In this document: piece after piece, positions 18,538 to 27,302 of the stretch
Layout of the letters: each line of letters starts with the position of its first letter
How positions within the stretch are numbered: position 1 is the first letter of the stretch
Origin: Candidatus Celerinatantimonas neptuna
GTDB lineage: Bacteria > Pseudomonadota > Gammaproteobacteria > Enterobacterales > Celerinatantimonadaceae
DNA: 64,000 nucleotides
Assembly: GCA_911810475.1 (NCBI GenBank)
Contig: OU461276.1
Location: 3,101,501-3,165,500, forward strand
Reading direction: 5' to 3'
Position numbers and translations under genes: made by a program
The notes under the pieces: generated by a model
The model's input: only the letters and a program-made list of their open reading frames with translations
Database searches by the model: none
Told to the model about the DNA's origin: nothing

Positions 18538-20568
18538 ATGAGCCAAGATAATCTACCCATTGAGCACTTGTATTATACCGAGAGTGATCTGGAACAGATT
18601 CTGGAAAACCTCGATGTCATTCGTCAGCAGATTAGCCCTCCGTTGCCTGATGAAGTCAGCCAACTGGAGCAAAACTTCCCATCTGTTTGTCTGATTGGAT
18701 TAGGTCGTTGTGGGTCCAATATTGCGCTTGATGTTGCAACTTTGGTTTTTAATGCCCGAACCAGTTATATCAACGAACTTGAATATCAGGAAAAAGCGGC
18801 CCATGAGCGGGAGTTTGAACCGGTTCGTTGGATTCGTAAGCACTTACCACTTGAGGACCGAACCCGAACACAGCCACTTTTTCTGATCGAGCCTATTGTG
18901 ATGCTTGGGGATTTGGATAAAGACATTGAAGGTCGTATCCGTTTTTCCAATCAGAAAGGGCGTGCCCGTTTTTTGAAAGAGTATCGCAAGCTACAGATTA
19001 TGGACTTATCAGAAGTGCATGCCGGTGGTGCGGGTAATGCGCCTATTTTAGGGCAGTATCTGGCTAAGATTATTCTTAACAAAGATACAGCCAGTTTTCA
19101 TAATGAGAGCTGGCGACATATGCATTCGTATCTGGTTGATTCGTGTGGCATTAAGGCTAACCAGTCTCGATTGTATTTCTATATCTTTAGTGCGGGTGGG
19201 GGAACCGGTTCCGGGATGGCCTCTGAATTTGGGCTGGCTCAGCAGTTCTCATACCTGAGTAAAACCTTCGATTACCATTCGGTGCAGAATCAACCGCAGG
19301 ATAAACGTCATAGTTTTGTCTTTGAGCCTATTTTTACATCTGGAATTTGTATTCTTCCAAATATTTCAGGGCATAATCTGGATATTTCAGAAGCCTTACA
19401 TATCAATGCCGGGCGGCTGTTAACCAAATATATCTCAGAGGAATGGAATTTTTCGTATAACGAAGAGCGCGAAGAAGACGAGGTTCCTGAAGATGTGATG
19501 AAGCGTATCCGTCCCTGGAATTCGATGATGTTGATCTCAAATGATATCATGCGTTATGCCGAAGAAGAAAAAGGCAATCATGATAAAGATATCGATGTCA
19601 ATACAATGGAGAAATATGCAAACCAGTATATTTCTCAGCAGATATTTAATATCTTAACCGCACAGGCTGTGACCTCAGATTATGATGAAGATTATTTCAG
19701 ACGCGCTGGCATTGATATAGCCGAAACCATTCGCCTGGATGCAAATGACCTGTTTATGAGCTTAGCCGGGCCGGTTGCCGTAGCTTATGCTGAAAGTGTT
19801 GTCAGTGATCCATCTCATCTGGAAGCGGTTGATATTGATGACCTGTTTTGCCGCTCGATCGATCTGCCTCATTTTAATGAAGAAACCTCAGCTATCGAAG
19901 GGATTAGTATTCTACCGATTGAATCTGAGCACTATCGGGAAGCGATTGCGGAATATCGTAGCAGTGGTTTTGATGCAACGAATATGAGCCAGTTACACTT
20001 CTTTAAAAATTGTTCATCAGTTGTTTCGATTATTTCGCTGCCGCGTGATTACAAACTGTCATTTACAGCGCTGAACCGGTTAAAAGTGCAGTTAAACAGG
20101 CTTTGCCCGAATACGACGTTAAAACGTTATGCACTGGTTATTGGTGCTTCAGCTAACTTATCTTTGACAACATTAGTTGCGAAAAGTCCGTGTTTAAGCG
20201 ATGACTTTTTAACATTGATGGTGGCTTACATTAAACGCTGTTTTGCCAAAGATGAATACCGGTATAACGATGAGATTGATAAAGCGGTGATTGACTTGAT
20301 CCGTAATGATGATTTTAATGAAGAATCAATTGATCAATATTTTAATACATTTGAAAACCCGGCAAAAATTTTAGATACCAACTGGTATGCGATAAAACCC
20401 ATGTACGAGAAAAAATATCGTGAGCTGATTGAAGAGCAGAAACGGTTTGTCTCAATTAATGATATTCGCCTGGACATCACGAATGTGAAGAATGCCATAA
20501 AATATCTACGTGAAATTTATCGCCACCGGATTAGTAAAACGAATATTCTTTCTCTTAATGATCAATAA
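18538..20568 (+). CDS. Tubulin/FtsZ-like GTPase-superfamily protein, orphan
   Basis: A 676-residue cytosolic protein with nucleotide-binding signatures of the tubulin/FtsZ superfamily. Seen directly: T1-like GLGRCGSN at 54-61, T3-like AGGAGNAPILG at 162-172, the tubulin signature SAGGGTGSG at 218-226, and a T7-like LDANDL at 400-405 followed by a helix like that after the FtsZ synergy loop. FtsZ is about 380-400 aa, so about 270 extra residues remain, including a Glu/Asp-rich insert near 302-320. This is not FtsZ; it fits the group annotated as tubulin-like-domain proteins, whose role is unknown. AAGGA precedes ATG; a terminator follows, so it is monocistronic. Polymerisation is an inference. 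Confidence 0.75.
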   Translation: MSQDNLPIEHLYYTESDLEQILENLDVIRQQISPPLPDEVSQLEQNFPSVCLIGLGRCGSNIALDVATLVFNARTSYINELEYQEKAAHEREFEPVRWIRKHLPLEDRTRTQPLFLIEPIVMLGDLDKDIEGRIRFSNQKGRARFLKEYRKLQIMDLSEVHAGGAGNAPILGQYLAKIILNKDTASFHNESWRHMHSYLVDSCGIKANQSRLYFYIFSAGGGTGSGMASEFGLAQQFSYLSKTFDYHSVQNQPQDKRHSFVFEPIFTSGICILPNISGHNLDISEALHINAGRLLTKYISEEWNFSYNEEREEDEVPEDVMKRIRPWNSMMLISNDIMRYAEEEKGNHDKDIDVNTMEKYANQYISQQIFNILTAQAVTSDYDEDYFRRAGIDIAETIRLDANDLFMSLAGPVAVAYAESVVSDPSHLEAVDIDDLFCRSIDLPHFNEETSAIEGISILPIESEHYREAIAEYRSSGFDATNMSQLHFFKNCSSVVSIISLPRDYKLSFTALNRLKVQLNRLCPNTTLKRYALVIGASANLSLTTLVAKSPCLSDDFLTLMVAYIKRCFAKDEYRYNDEIDKAVIDLIRNDDFNEESIDQYFNTFENPAKILDTNWYAIKPMYEKKYRELIEEQKRFVSINDIRLDITNVKNAIKYLREIYRHRISKTNILSLNDQ

Positions 20569-20588
20569 TTCACACGAAATTCATTGGG

Positions 20589-20619
20589 TAAGGGGTAGCT
20601 AGTAAGCTACCCTTATTTT
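20589..20619 (+). terminator. Terminator after tubulin-like gene
   Basis: TAAGGGGTAGCT / AGCTACCCTTA stem with one bulge and an AGTA loop, running into TTTTT. Confidence 0.8.
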
Positions 20620-20825
20620 TAGGTAGTGAACAAAGATGATCGGAGCAATGTAATATTCTTACCAATTTAATCGTAATGTCTGATATGAGTCATTAAACTT
20701 TGTTGATTTATATGGCAAAATATAGTTATAACTAGTAGGAATAGCAGCACATCTGTTTAAGTTGTGTTCAATAACGATGGCTCCTACATTCAATCATGAA
20801 TGCGTGGGTAAAGTAACAGATGTAG

Positions 20826-21833
<1,008 letters not shown>

Positions 21834-21859
21834 AATTTATCTGATATTTGTTCAGAGTA

Positions 21860-21884
21860 GGTCAGCCAGAAGGCTGGCCTTTAT
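21860..21884 (+). terminator. Terminator after pfkA
   Basis: GGTCAGCC / GGCTGGCC stem (one G-T pair) with AGAA loop, followed by TTTATT, 27 bases after the pfkA stop. Confidence 0.8.
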
Positions 21885-22030
21885 TGTATGGATGGATGAT
21901 TCATCCCTTTTGCTTGAAAAAGCGGCAAACGATAGTTATAAAACCAATCTCAACTTGCATTCTTGTCAGCGATTGCTAAGATGCAACACGTTTAAACGGC
22001 TACTTCTTGTATCGCTTAGACGATCACTAT

Positions 22031-22144
22031 GGTGGTTCTGCGGGTTCCCCCGCATCGATACTCTGTGAACTCGGTCAGGCCCGGAAGGGAGCAGCCGCAG
22101 CAGACGACTCGAGTGCCGGGGTGTTGCTCGTAGAACCGCCACCC
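22031..22144 (+). ncRNA. ffs: Signal recognition particle 4.5S RNA
   Basis: The conserved SRP RNA tetraloop hairpin is present: GGTCAGGCCCGGAAGGGAGCAGCC, split as GGTCAGGCCCGG / AAGGGAGCAGCC, followed by GTGCCGGG, as in E. coli 4.5S RNA (about 114 nt). The ends pair (GGTGGTTCT with AGAACC.CCACC), giving the long hairpin of bacterial SRP RNA, which binds Ffh. Exact ends are estimated from this pairing. Confidence 0.9.
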
Positions 22145-22252
22145 AATCTTATTCTGCTTTAATCCGTTTCCTAACCTTATATTCTGATCCGTTTGCTTAT
22201 TTTGTCCAGACAGCTACGCTGATAATAACATCATTGATATCTAAGGTGGGCT

Positions 22253-22858
22253 ATGTACTCTTTTGCCGATAAGCGAAAAACACCAGAACGACATGCGGCG
22301 GCACCAATAGCGATGCAGCGCAAAGCAATTCAAAGATGCAAAGGTGTTGAGCATACGACCGTGAGTACGTTTATGCCGGACAAGCGCTTAGACAGAGATG
22401 ATGGTCAAGGTGATGGAGGTGTCGTATCTGTTGTTCGGGATAATGGCCGGCCATTTCCCCATTATTCGGTTGTTTTAGAATGGTTTGATGGGATCAGACA
22501 TTTGGGGACAGAGCTTGCGGCGCATATGGTCGTTCCTGAGCTTGCTGGTAATCCCGGGGCGCAATTTGGGAGCGTATTTCGGTTTGGACAGCGAACATTA
22601 AAAGGGAAAATCCAGTCACGCTCATGGGGCAGTGTGATGAATCAACATGCAACCCAGACTCGTGAATTATCTGAGGAGGTTAAAGAGCATAAACGGCGAC
22701 AAATATCTCAAGAAATTCATACCGAAATCCCGATGGAAGGTGACTATCAGTTGCCCGAAAATTACGCTGACAGAACCCCTAAAGAATATAACTATGGATT
22801 GTTAGGCATCATTGATAACAATTGTAAAACCTGGGCAAATCGGATATGCCGGTCTTAG
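22253..22858 (+). CDS. Possible LRAT/NlpC-type papain-fold protein
   Basis: A 201-residue protein I do not recognise as a whole. Seen directly: a basic, low-complexity N-terminal tail (MYSFADKRKTPERHAAAPIAMQRK) without a signal peptide, reminiscent of the leaders of DUF4157/eCIS-associated proteins; then FPHYSVVLEW (His70), IRHLG (His83) and, 108 residues later, NNCKTWANR (Cys191). His, a second His 13 residues later, and a late NC-x2-W/F are the order and spacing style of the circularly permuted NlpC/P60 (LRAT/HRASLS) fold, so it may be a peptidase, amidase or acyltransferase toxin. AAGGTGG precedes ATG. It sits at the left end of the mobile region beside a Ubl-gene relic. Function is a hypothesis. 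Confidence 0.45.
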   Translation: MYSFADKRKTPERHAAAPIAMQRKAIQRCKGVEHTTVSTFMPDKRLDRDDGQGDGGVVSVVRDNGRPFPHYSVVLEWFDGIRHLGTELAAHMVVPELAGNPGAQFGSVFRFGQRTLKGKIQSRSWGSVMNQHATQTRELSEEVKEHKRRQISQEIHTEIPMEGDYQLPENYADRTPKEYNYGLLGIIDNNCKTWANRICRS

Positions 22859-22892
22859 AAGCGTTTGTTGTTTATTCTTGAAGGTCATTTTT

Positions 22893-23000
22893 ATGGAAAA
22901 GCTTGTCATAACTGGGGTTAAAGAGTGGGTGGCGTATCTCATCATTGCCTTAGTTATCACTCACTGCCTGTATGCGAATGACGTTTTTTTCGGATTGTAA
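22893..23000 (+). pseudogene. 5' relic of a ubiquitin-like (Ubl) gene
   Basis: A 35-codon frame, MEKLVITGVKEWVAYLII, followed by unrelated residues. The segment from LVITG to LV matches 11 of 18 residues of the start of the Ubl gene at 27084 (VIITGFTEWVA-stop-LISELV), including EWVA. It then loses similarity just before an IS3-type remnant, so it looks like a 5' fragment of a second Ubl gene. AAGG lies about eight bases before ATG. At the position where the other copy has TAG, this one has TAT. Possibly expressed as a short peptide, but more likely debris. Confidence 0.45.
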
Positions 23001-23044
23001 AACATTTCTATAAAGTTAAATATCTCAGTCTTACCTTCGTTTTA

Positions 23045-23238
23045 TGGACACTTAACTGGCTGAGCCAGTGATATAGCAACTTAGTTGAAATCACCAAATG
23101 TTCAGCTATTTCCTGAACAGAATAGCCTCGCTTAATAATCTGTTTAACCGCTTCAACTTTAAATTCTTCTTTATACCGTTTGCCTTTGCTCATAAACACC
23201 CCTGTTTGAAGTTACATTGTAGCTGTTAAAAGTGTCCA
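23045..23238 (-). mobile_element. IS3-family deletion derivative (orfA 5' end between inverted ends)
   Basis: On the minus strand an IS3-type OrfA begins MSKGKRYKEEFKVEAVKQ, with a helix-turn-helix (SVQEIAEHLVISTKLLYHW), but it runs out after about 50 residues. The remnant is flanked by inverted TGGACACTT ends (23045-23053 and 23230-23238), so most of the element has been lost and the two ends joined, leaving a MITE-like 194-bp piece. No orfB is present. Confidence 0.65.
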
Positions 23239-23282
23239 GCAAAGTCTGGGAAGTCTATAATGAGTCAATCATAATCCGTTGT

Positions 23283-24665
23283 TTAAGTACCACAAAAGGT
23301 TTGATATTGATGATCAAATTCTGAATCTGGATTGCCCCACGAAGTGCCTGTATAAACGTTACCTTTTAAGTGGTTGAGATAGTTGTCAATTTTTTGCTGA
23401 ATACCTTGTTGCCCATTCTCGGCGGCTTCAATTAACATTTCGACTTCGTGGTTTCGAGGGATGGCTTTGGGATTCGTGGCACTCATCAGCATCAACGCCT
23501 GCTTGTGATTAATTGCATGTTGCCATTGTTCTGACCAGTCAAGTAATTCACCTGGTAATTGAGGGTTACCGCCGTTAATCCAATGATAGAGCTGGTTAAA
23601 AATTTGAGTGTAATCCCAGGCGTGAGTACGTAATAACTCAAAAAACTCAGAGATCAAAGGATGTTCGTTCTGATCAAACCCCAATTTATGGGCACACATC
23701 TGATCGTATGCTTGCTGGAACGCGTTGGAGAAATTGTCCAGTTCTTGAGTCAGCAAAGTAATCGCTTCTTGTTCATTTTCTGATATTAGAGGAATAAGGG
23801 TTTCGGCAAAACGAGCTAGGTTCCATTGCATAATCCATTTTTGGTGACCAAAGGCGTAGCGTCCTTGTTGGTCGATTGAACTATAAACCTGCTCTAGCTT
23901 ATATTCACCAAGCATGGCGCAGGGCCCGAAGTCGAATGTTTCTCCACTTAGGGCGATGTTGTCGGTATTCACGACGCCATGGATAAAGCCGATCCGATAC
24001 CAGTGTACTAAGGTGTTAATCTGATTGTGTTGAACAGTGCGGTAAAGGCGCAGATAAGGGTTGTCTGCATTTATCCCCTCAGGGCAGAGTTGATCGATAG
24101 CAAAATCAGCTAGTTCTTTGATGACACCCAGAGCAGAAGCATACTGAAAACTGCCAATTCGTAGATGACTACGACCGATGCGACTGACGACTGCCCCTAC
24201 TTCGGGTTGATGTCGATACACAGTTTCACCTGTTGAGGTCACGGCTAGGGTGCGCATGGCCGGAACCCCGAGAATGTGCATCGCTTCACTCATAATATAT
24301 TCGCGCACGGCTGGGCCAAGAGCGCAACGACCATCACCACTGCGGGAATATTTTGTTAACCCTGAGCCTTTCAGCTGCCAGTCATAGCCGTTGATTTGTC
24401 CGAGCATATGGGCTCGGCCATCACCCAACTGCGGATTGTAAGAACCAAACTGATGGCCAGAATAACCAAGCGCTAGACTTAATTCCGGTGATATCAGCTG
24501 ATTTCCGGAGAAATATTCTGCTGCATCTTTTCCCAGTAGTTGTTGTGGTAAATCCAGTTCTAATGCCAGCGCCTGATTAAATAGCAAAAGGTTAGGATCT
24601 TTGACCTTGCTTGGTTTAATGACTTGATATAAAGAATCAGGTAAGGCCAAATACCGTTGCTTCAT
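23283..24665 (-). CDS. selO: Protein adenylyltransferase SelO (YdiU)
   Basis: A 460-residue pseudokinase-fold enzyme of the SelO/UPF0061 family, which transfers AMP from ATP to hydroxyl groups of proteins in redox stress. Seen directly: ALGYSGHQFG, QLGDGRAHMLG, QLKGSGLTKYSRSGDGR and the active-site region GFIHGVVNTDNIALSGETFDFGP typical of the family; the C-terminus ends FCGT as in E. coli YdiU (478 aa). There is no good Shine-Dalgarno before the ATG. It is a core-type gene sitting among mobile-element debris and transcribed against it. Confidence 0.93.
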   Translation of the reverse strand: MKQRYLALPDSLYQVIKPSKVKDPNLLLFNQALALELDLPQQLLGKDAAEYFSGNQLISPELSLALGYSGHQFGSYNPQLGDGRAHMLGQINGYDWQLKGSGLTKYSRSGDGRCALGPAVREYIMSEAMHILGVPAMRTLAVTSTGETVYRHQPEVGAVVSRIGRSHLRIGSFQYASALGVIKELADFAIDQLCPEGINADNPYLRLYRTVQHNQINTLVHWYRIGFIHGVVNTDNIALSGETFDFGPCAMLGEYKLEQVYSSIDQQGRYAFGHQKWIMQWNLARFAETLIPLISENEQEAITLLTQELDNFSNAFQQAYDQMCAHKLGFDQNEHPLISEFFELLRTHAWDYTQIFNQLYHWINGGNPQLPGELLDWSEQWQHAINHKQALMLMSATNPKAIPRNHEVEMLIEAAENGQQGIQQKIDNYLNHLKGNVYTGTSWGNPDSEFDHQYQTFCGT

Positions 24666-24717
24666 AGGGTTTACTCAAAAGAATTAGGCTATAGACCGAG
24701 TATACCTTCCTTTATTT

Positions 24718-24771
24718 AGGCCATCCACCGTATGGACCCGGCGATAGCAAGGGTTCATGGTTTTTTGAAAT
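24718..24771. repeat. Dispersed repeat, copy A
   Basis: The 54 bp starting AGGCCATCCACCGTATGG and containing GATAGCAAGGG match 31008-31061 at roughly 78 percent by eye. A further ACCCACCTCATGGAC follows at 24791-24805. It lies 110 bp left of the IS1595 copy, downstream of nothing coding. Confidence 0.6.
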
Positions 24772-24879
24772 TTCACTAGCCATTTAAGCTACCCACCTCA
24801 TGGACTTTTATCGGATGAGTCCATCGACCAAAGAATGAGCAATTCAGGTTGAATTATTGATAGAATACTGTATAAATAT

Positions 24880-25908
24880 AAGGGCTATCCGTTTAGAGCA
24901 ACCAATGTCAATATATAGTGATGAACAAAAAATCTTCTTCACTCAAAGCGGGTATTGATTACCCTAAAAATTGGGGTCAATTTGTTGACTAGTTTCACGA
25001 TGAACAAGCTTGTCGTGATTATCTACACACGCTTCGTTGGCCTAATGGTTTCATATGCCCCAATTGTTTGGCTCATAATGTGCCTTATACTCTTCCCAAA
25101 AATAAACTTAAATGCGTTCAGTGTCGGAAACAAACTTCTGTCACAGCAGGTACTATTTTTGATAAAACAAGAACGCCACTTAAAGATTGGTTTGCTGCAA
25201 TTTGGTATCTCACCAATCAAAAAAATGGGGTGAGTGCGCTTGGCATACAGCGTTTGCTCGGGCTTGGCAGTTATCAAACGGCTTGGGCGATATTACATAG
25301 ATTACGTTATGCAATTCAACCCTGAAAGAGATAAATTATCTGGACTTGTTGAGGTAGACGAAACCTTTGTCGTTGGTGGTGTAGTCGATATAAATCAACA
25401 AGATAAGAAGAAATTTGTTGTGTTGATTGCAATAGAGTTAATAGAACCAAAAGGGGTTGGTCGCATTAGATTACGACAGGTCGACAAAGCGACAAAAAAC
25501 AACATTGAGCAATTCATAAAAGATGTTATTGAGCCGAATAGTCAAATTCACACCGACGGATCGGCGGCTTATGGTTCCGTTGATAACATGGGATATTCAA
25601 GAAAAAAGACCGTACATCTTGGTTCAAATATACCAGCCCACGAAACCATGCCAGGGGTACACCGAGTGGCTTCTTTACTGAAACGCTGGTTGTTGGGAAC
25701 CTATCAAGGTGCTGTTCAATCTAGACAGCTCGATTACTATTTGGATGAATATATCTTTAGATTTAATAGAAGAAAATCTCGGTCTAGAGGGCTATTGTTT
25801 TATCGATTACTTGAACAATCAGTGACAACAAAACCCCTAACCTATAAGGGCATTAAAACCAGATAAACACTAGATGTAGTGTCTGGTTGCTCTAAATGGA
25901 TAGCCCTT
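24880..25908 (+). mobile_element. IS1595-family insertion sequence, complete ends, dead transposase
   Basis: Terminal inverted repeats of 25 bp (AAGGGCTATCCGTTTAGAGC... and its complement at 25884-25908, one mismatch) enclose 1029 bp, and an 8-bp direct repeat ATAAATAT flanks it on both sides (24872-24879, 25909-25916). The ISXO2-like transposase inside has a stop codon and a frameshift, so this copy can move only with help from another copy. Confidence 0.93.
24921..25866 (+). pseudogene. IS1595-family transposase, disrupted
   Basis: Reading from ATG 24921, the frame meets TAG at 24990 (codon 24), continues in the same frame through a zinc ribbon (CPNC...CVQC) and the HTH-like region, then must shift by one base near 25312 to reach the catalytic part, which starts LSGLVEVDETFVGG-like (here VEVDETFVVGG) with the first Asp of the DDE-type triad, then HTDGSAAYG and the C-terminal FNRRKSRSRGLLFYRLL block. 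Both lesions must be repaired to restore a roughly 315-aa protein. Confidence 0.88.
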
Positions 25909-25948
25909 ATAAATATACAGATAATTTTATCAAGGAAGGAAATTGGTT

Positions 25949-26884
25949 ATGCCTAAGCCAAGACGTCAGCAAATCAGTCTCAGCGAGACACCGTATTATC
26001 ATTGTGTATCCCGTTGTGTTCGCCGGGCGTTTTTATGCGGTGAAGATGCATTGACTGGGAAAAGTTTTGAGCATCGTCGGGGTTGGATAGAAGAGAGATT
26101 ATTGTTTTTAGCCAGCGTATTTGCCCTTGATATCTGTGCGTATGCGGTGATGAGTAATCATGTGCATGTGGTCTTGCATATCAATGAGGCCAAAGCGCAA
26201 AACTGGTCAACCCTGGAAGTTCTTCACCGATGGCATCAGCTGCATCAGGGGACCCGGTTTACGCAGCAATTCGAACAGGGTGAACCACTGGCAGCCTTTG
26301 CGCTGAAACTAGTAGAGGCTTCCGCACAAACCTATCGGGACAGGCTCATGGATATCAGCTGGTTTATGCGTGAGCTGAATGAACCGATTGCCCGGCAAGC
26401 TAATGCGGAAGACAACTGCACCGGGCGATTCTGGGAAGGTCGTTTTAAATCACAGGCCTTGCAGGATGAAGCAGCCCTGGCGGCCTGTATGGCCTATGTC
26501 GATTTAAACCCGGTGAGAGCGGGAATAAGTCAAACTCCAGAAACATCTGACTTTACCAGTGTGAAAAAACGGGTTGAAACTGCAAAACAACAAAAGACCC
26601 AACCGAATCAACTGTATCCATTTGTTGGCAATCCCCGTCAAGATATACCCGAAGGGTTGCCATTTAAACTCACGGACTATCTGGAGCTGGTTGAGCTGAC
26701 CGGACAAGTGGTTCGGGACGATAAACGCGGTGCAATCAGTCTCTCTTTATTGCCCATTCTGCAACGACTGAATATCACTTCAGCTGATTGGGTCGATATC
26801 GCGACGGGCTGTAAAAGCTTCTCAAGTTCTTGTAGGGCAAATCCCTTCGGGCGAGAAATGCGTCAGATGCGTCGGCGCTGCTAA
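25949..26884 (+). CDS. REP-associated tyrosine transposase (RAYT, Y1 family)
   Basis: A 311-residue HUH-type single-strand transposase of the IS200-like/RAYT group. Seen directly: YYHCVSRCVRRAFLCG near the start, the HUH motif SNHVHVVL around residues 71-78, and AACMAYVDLNPVRAGI, whose Tyr-containing helix is the RAYT signature. ATG at 25949 is preferred over TTG 25943 because GGAAGGA then lies eight bases upstream. The last 20 residues are encoded by a REP-like sequence. RAYTs are usually single-copy housekeeping-like genes that mobilise REP elements; no IS ends flank it here. Confidence 0.85.
   Translation: MPKPRRQQISLSETPYYHCVSRCVRRAFLCGEDALTGKSFEHRRGWIEERLLFLASVFALDICAYAVMSNHVHVVLHINEAKAQNWSTLEVLHRWHQLHQGTRFTQQFEQGEPLAAFALKLVEASAQTYRDRLMDISWFMRELNEPIARQANAEDNCTGRFWEGRFKSQALQDEAALAACMAYVDLNPVRAGISQTPETSDFTSVKKRVETAKQQKTQPNQLYPFVGNPRQDIPEGLPFKLTDYLELVELTGQVVRDDKRGAISLSLLPILQRLNITSADWVDIATGCKSFSSSCRANPFGREMRQMRRRC
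26832..26880 (+). repeat. REP-like sequence overlapping RAYT 3' end
   Basis: Starts GTAGGGCAAATCCCTTCGGG followed by CGAGAAATGCGTC, with the GTAG head and an imperfect palindrome typical of REP units linked to RAYT genes. Only one copy was seen in the window. Confidence 0.45.
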
Positions 26885-27083
26885 CCCCATAAATTTTGAC
26901 CTTTCTTTGTTTGCTTGATGACTCAACTCGGCTTGAGCCGGACAGTTACACGTAGTTTTCCTTTATATTTAACGAAATCACGTTCGCAGTCATGGCTTTC
27001 AGAGTAAAGACCTGCAATAACCGAAAAAAATTTCATTATCGTATAGGGAAAAGCCTAAATTTTTTGTTTTTAGCGAGGACGTG

Positions 27084-27302
27084 TTGAGTGGGATAGTTAT
27101 TATTACTGGGTTTACTGAGTGGGTGGCTTAGCTTATCTCGGAACTTGTTGAACTTGCATATCCTGGCGAATCTAGTTCGGGAACTCTATTTACTATTACT
27201 TACATGGGACCTCAAATGCCGGACGGTACTTTGACTGAAGGCCAGTCCGTGGAAATCAGAAATGGGGTGAAGTTCAATGTCAACAAAACTAACCGATCTT
27301 AA
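27084..27302 (+). pseudogene. Small ubiquitin-like protein gene with in-frame amber codon
   Basis: The frame TTG (27084) to TAA (27300-27302) would give about 72 residues if the TAG at 27129-27131 were read as an amino acid. After the TAG it reads LISELVELAYPGE, then FTITYMGPQMPDGTLTEGQS and VEIRNGVKFNVNKTNRS. This pattern (LAFP, FTVTY..GP, G-L-x-x-G-x-x-V, NGM-F-NV-x-T) is what I recall for small beta-grasp Ubl proteins encoded before DUF6791-ThiF genes. The C-terminus lacks Gly-Gly. GAGG lies five to six bases before TTG. No in-frame start lies between TAG and an ATG at 27204, so the first strands would be lost. It overlaps the E1 gene by 26 bp. Broken gene or amber readthrough. Confidence 0.6.

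Noticed and set aside
25300-25325. Programmed frameshift in the IS1595 transposase
   Set aside because: IS1595 elements normally have one frame and this copy also has an upstream stop codon, so decay is the simpler reading.
27129-27302. Multiubiquitin (PF14452-type) naming for the small Ubl frame
   Set aside because: The typical ITG-x2-IL...AG pattern of that domain is absent; the frame fits another small beta-grasp group better.
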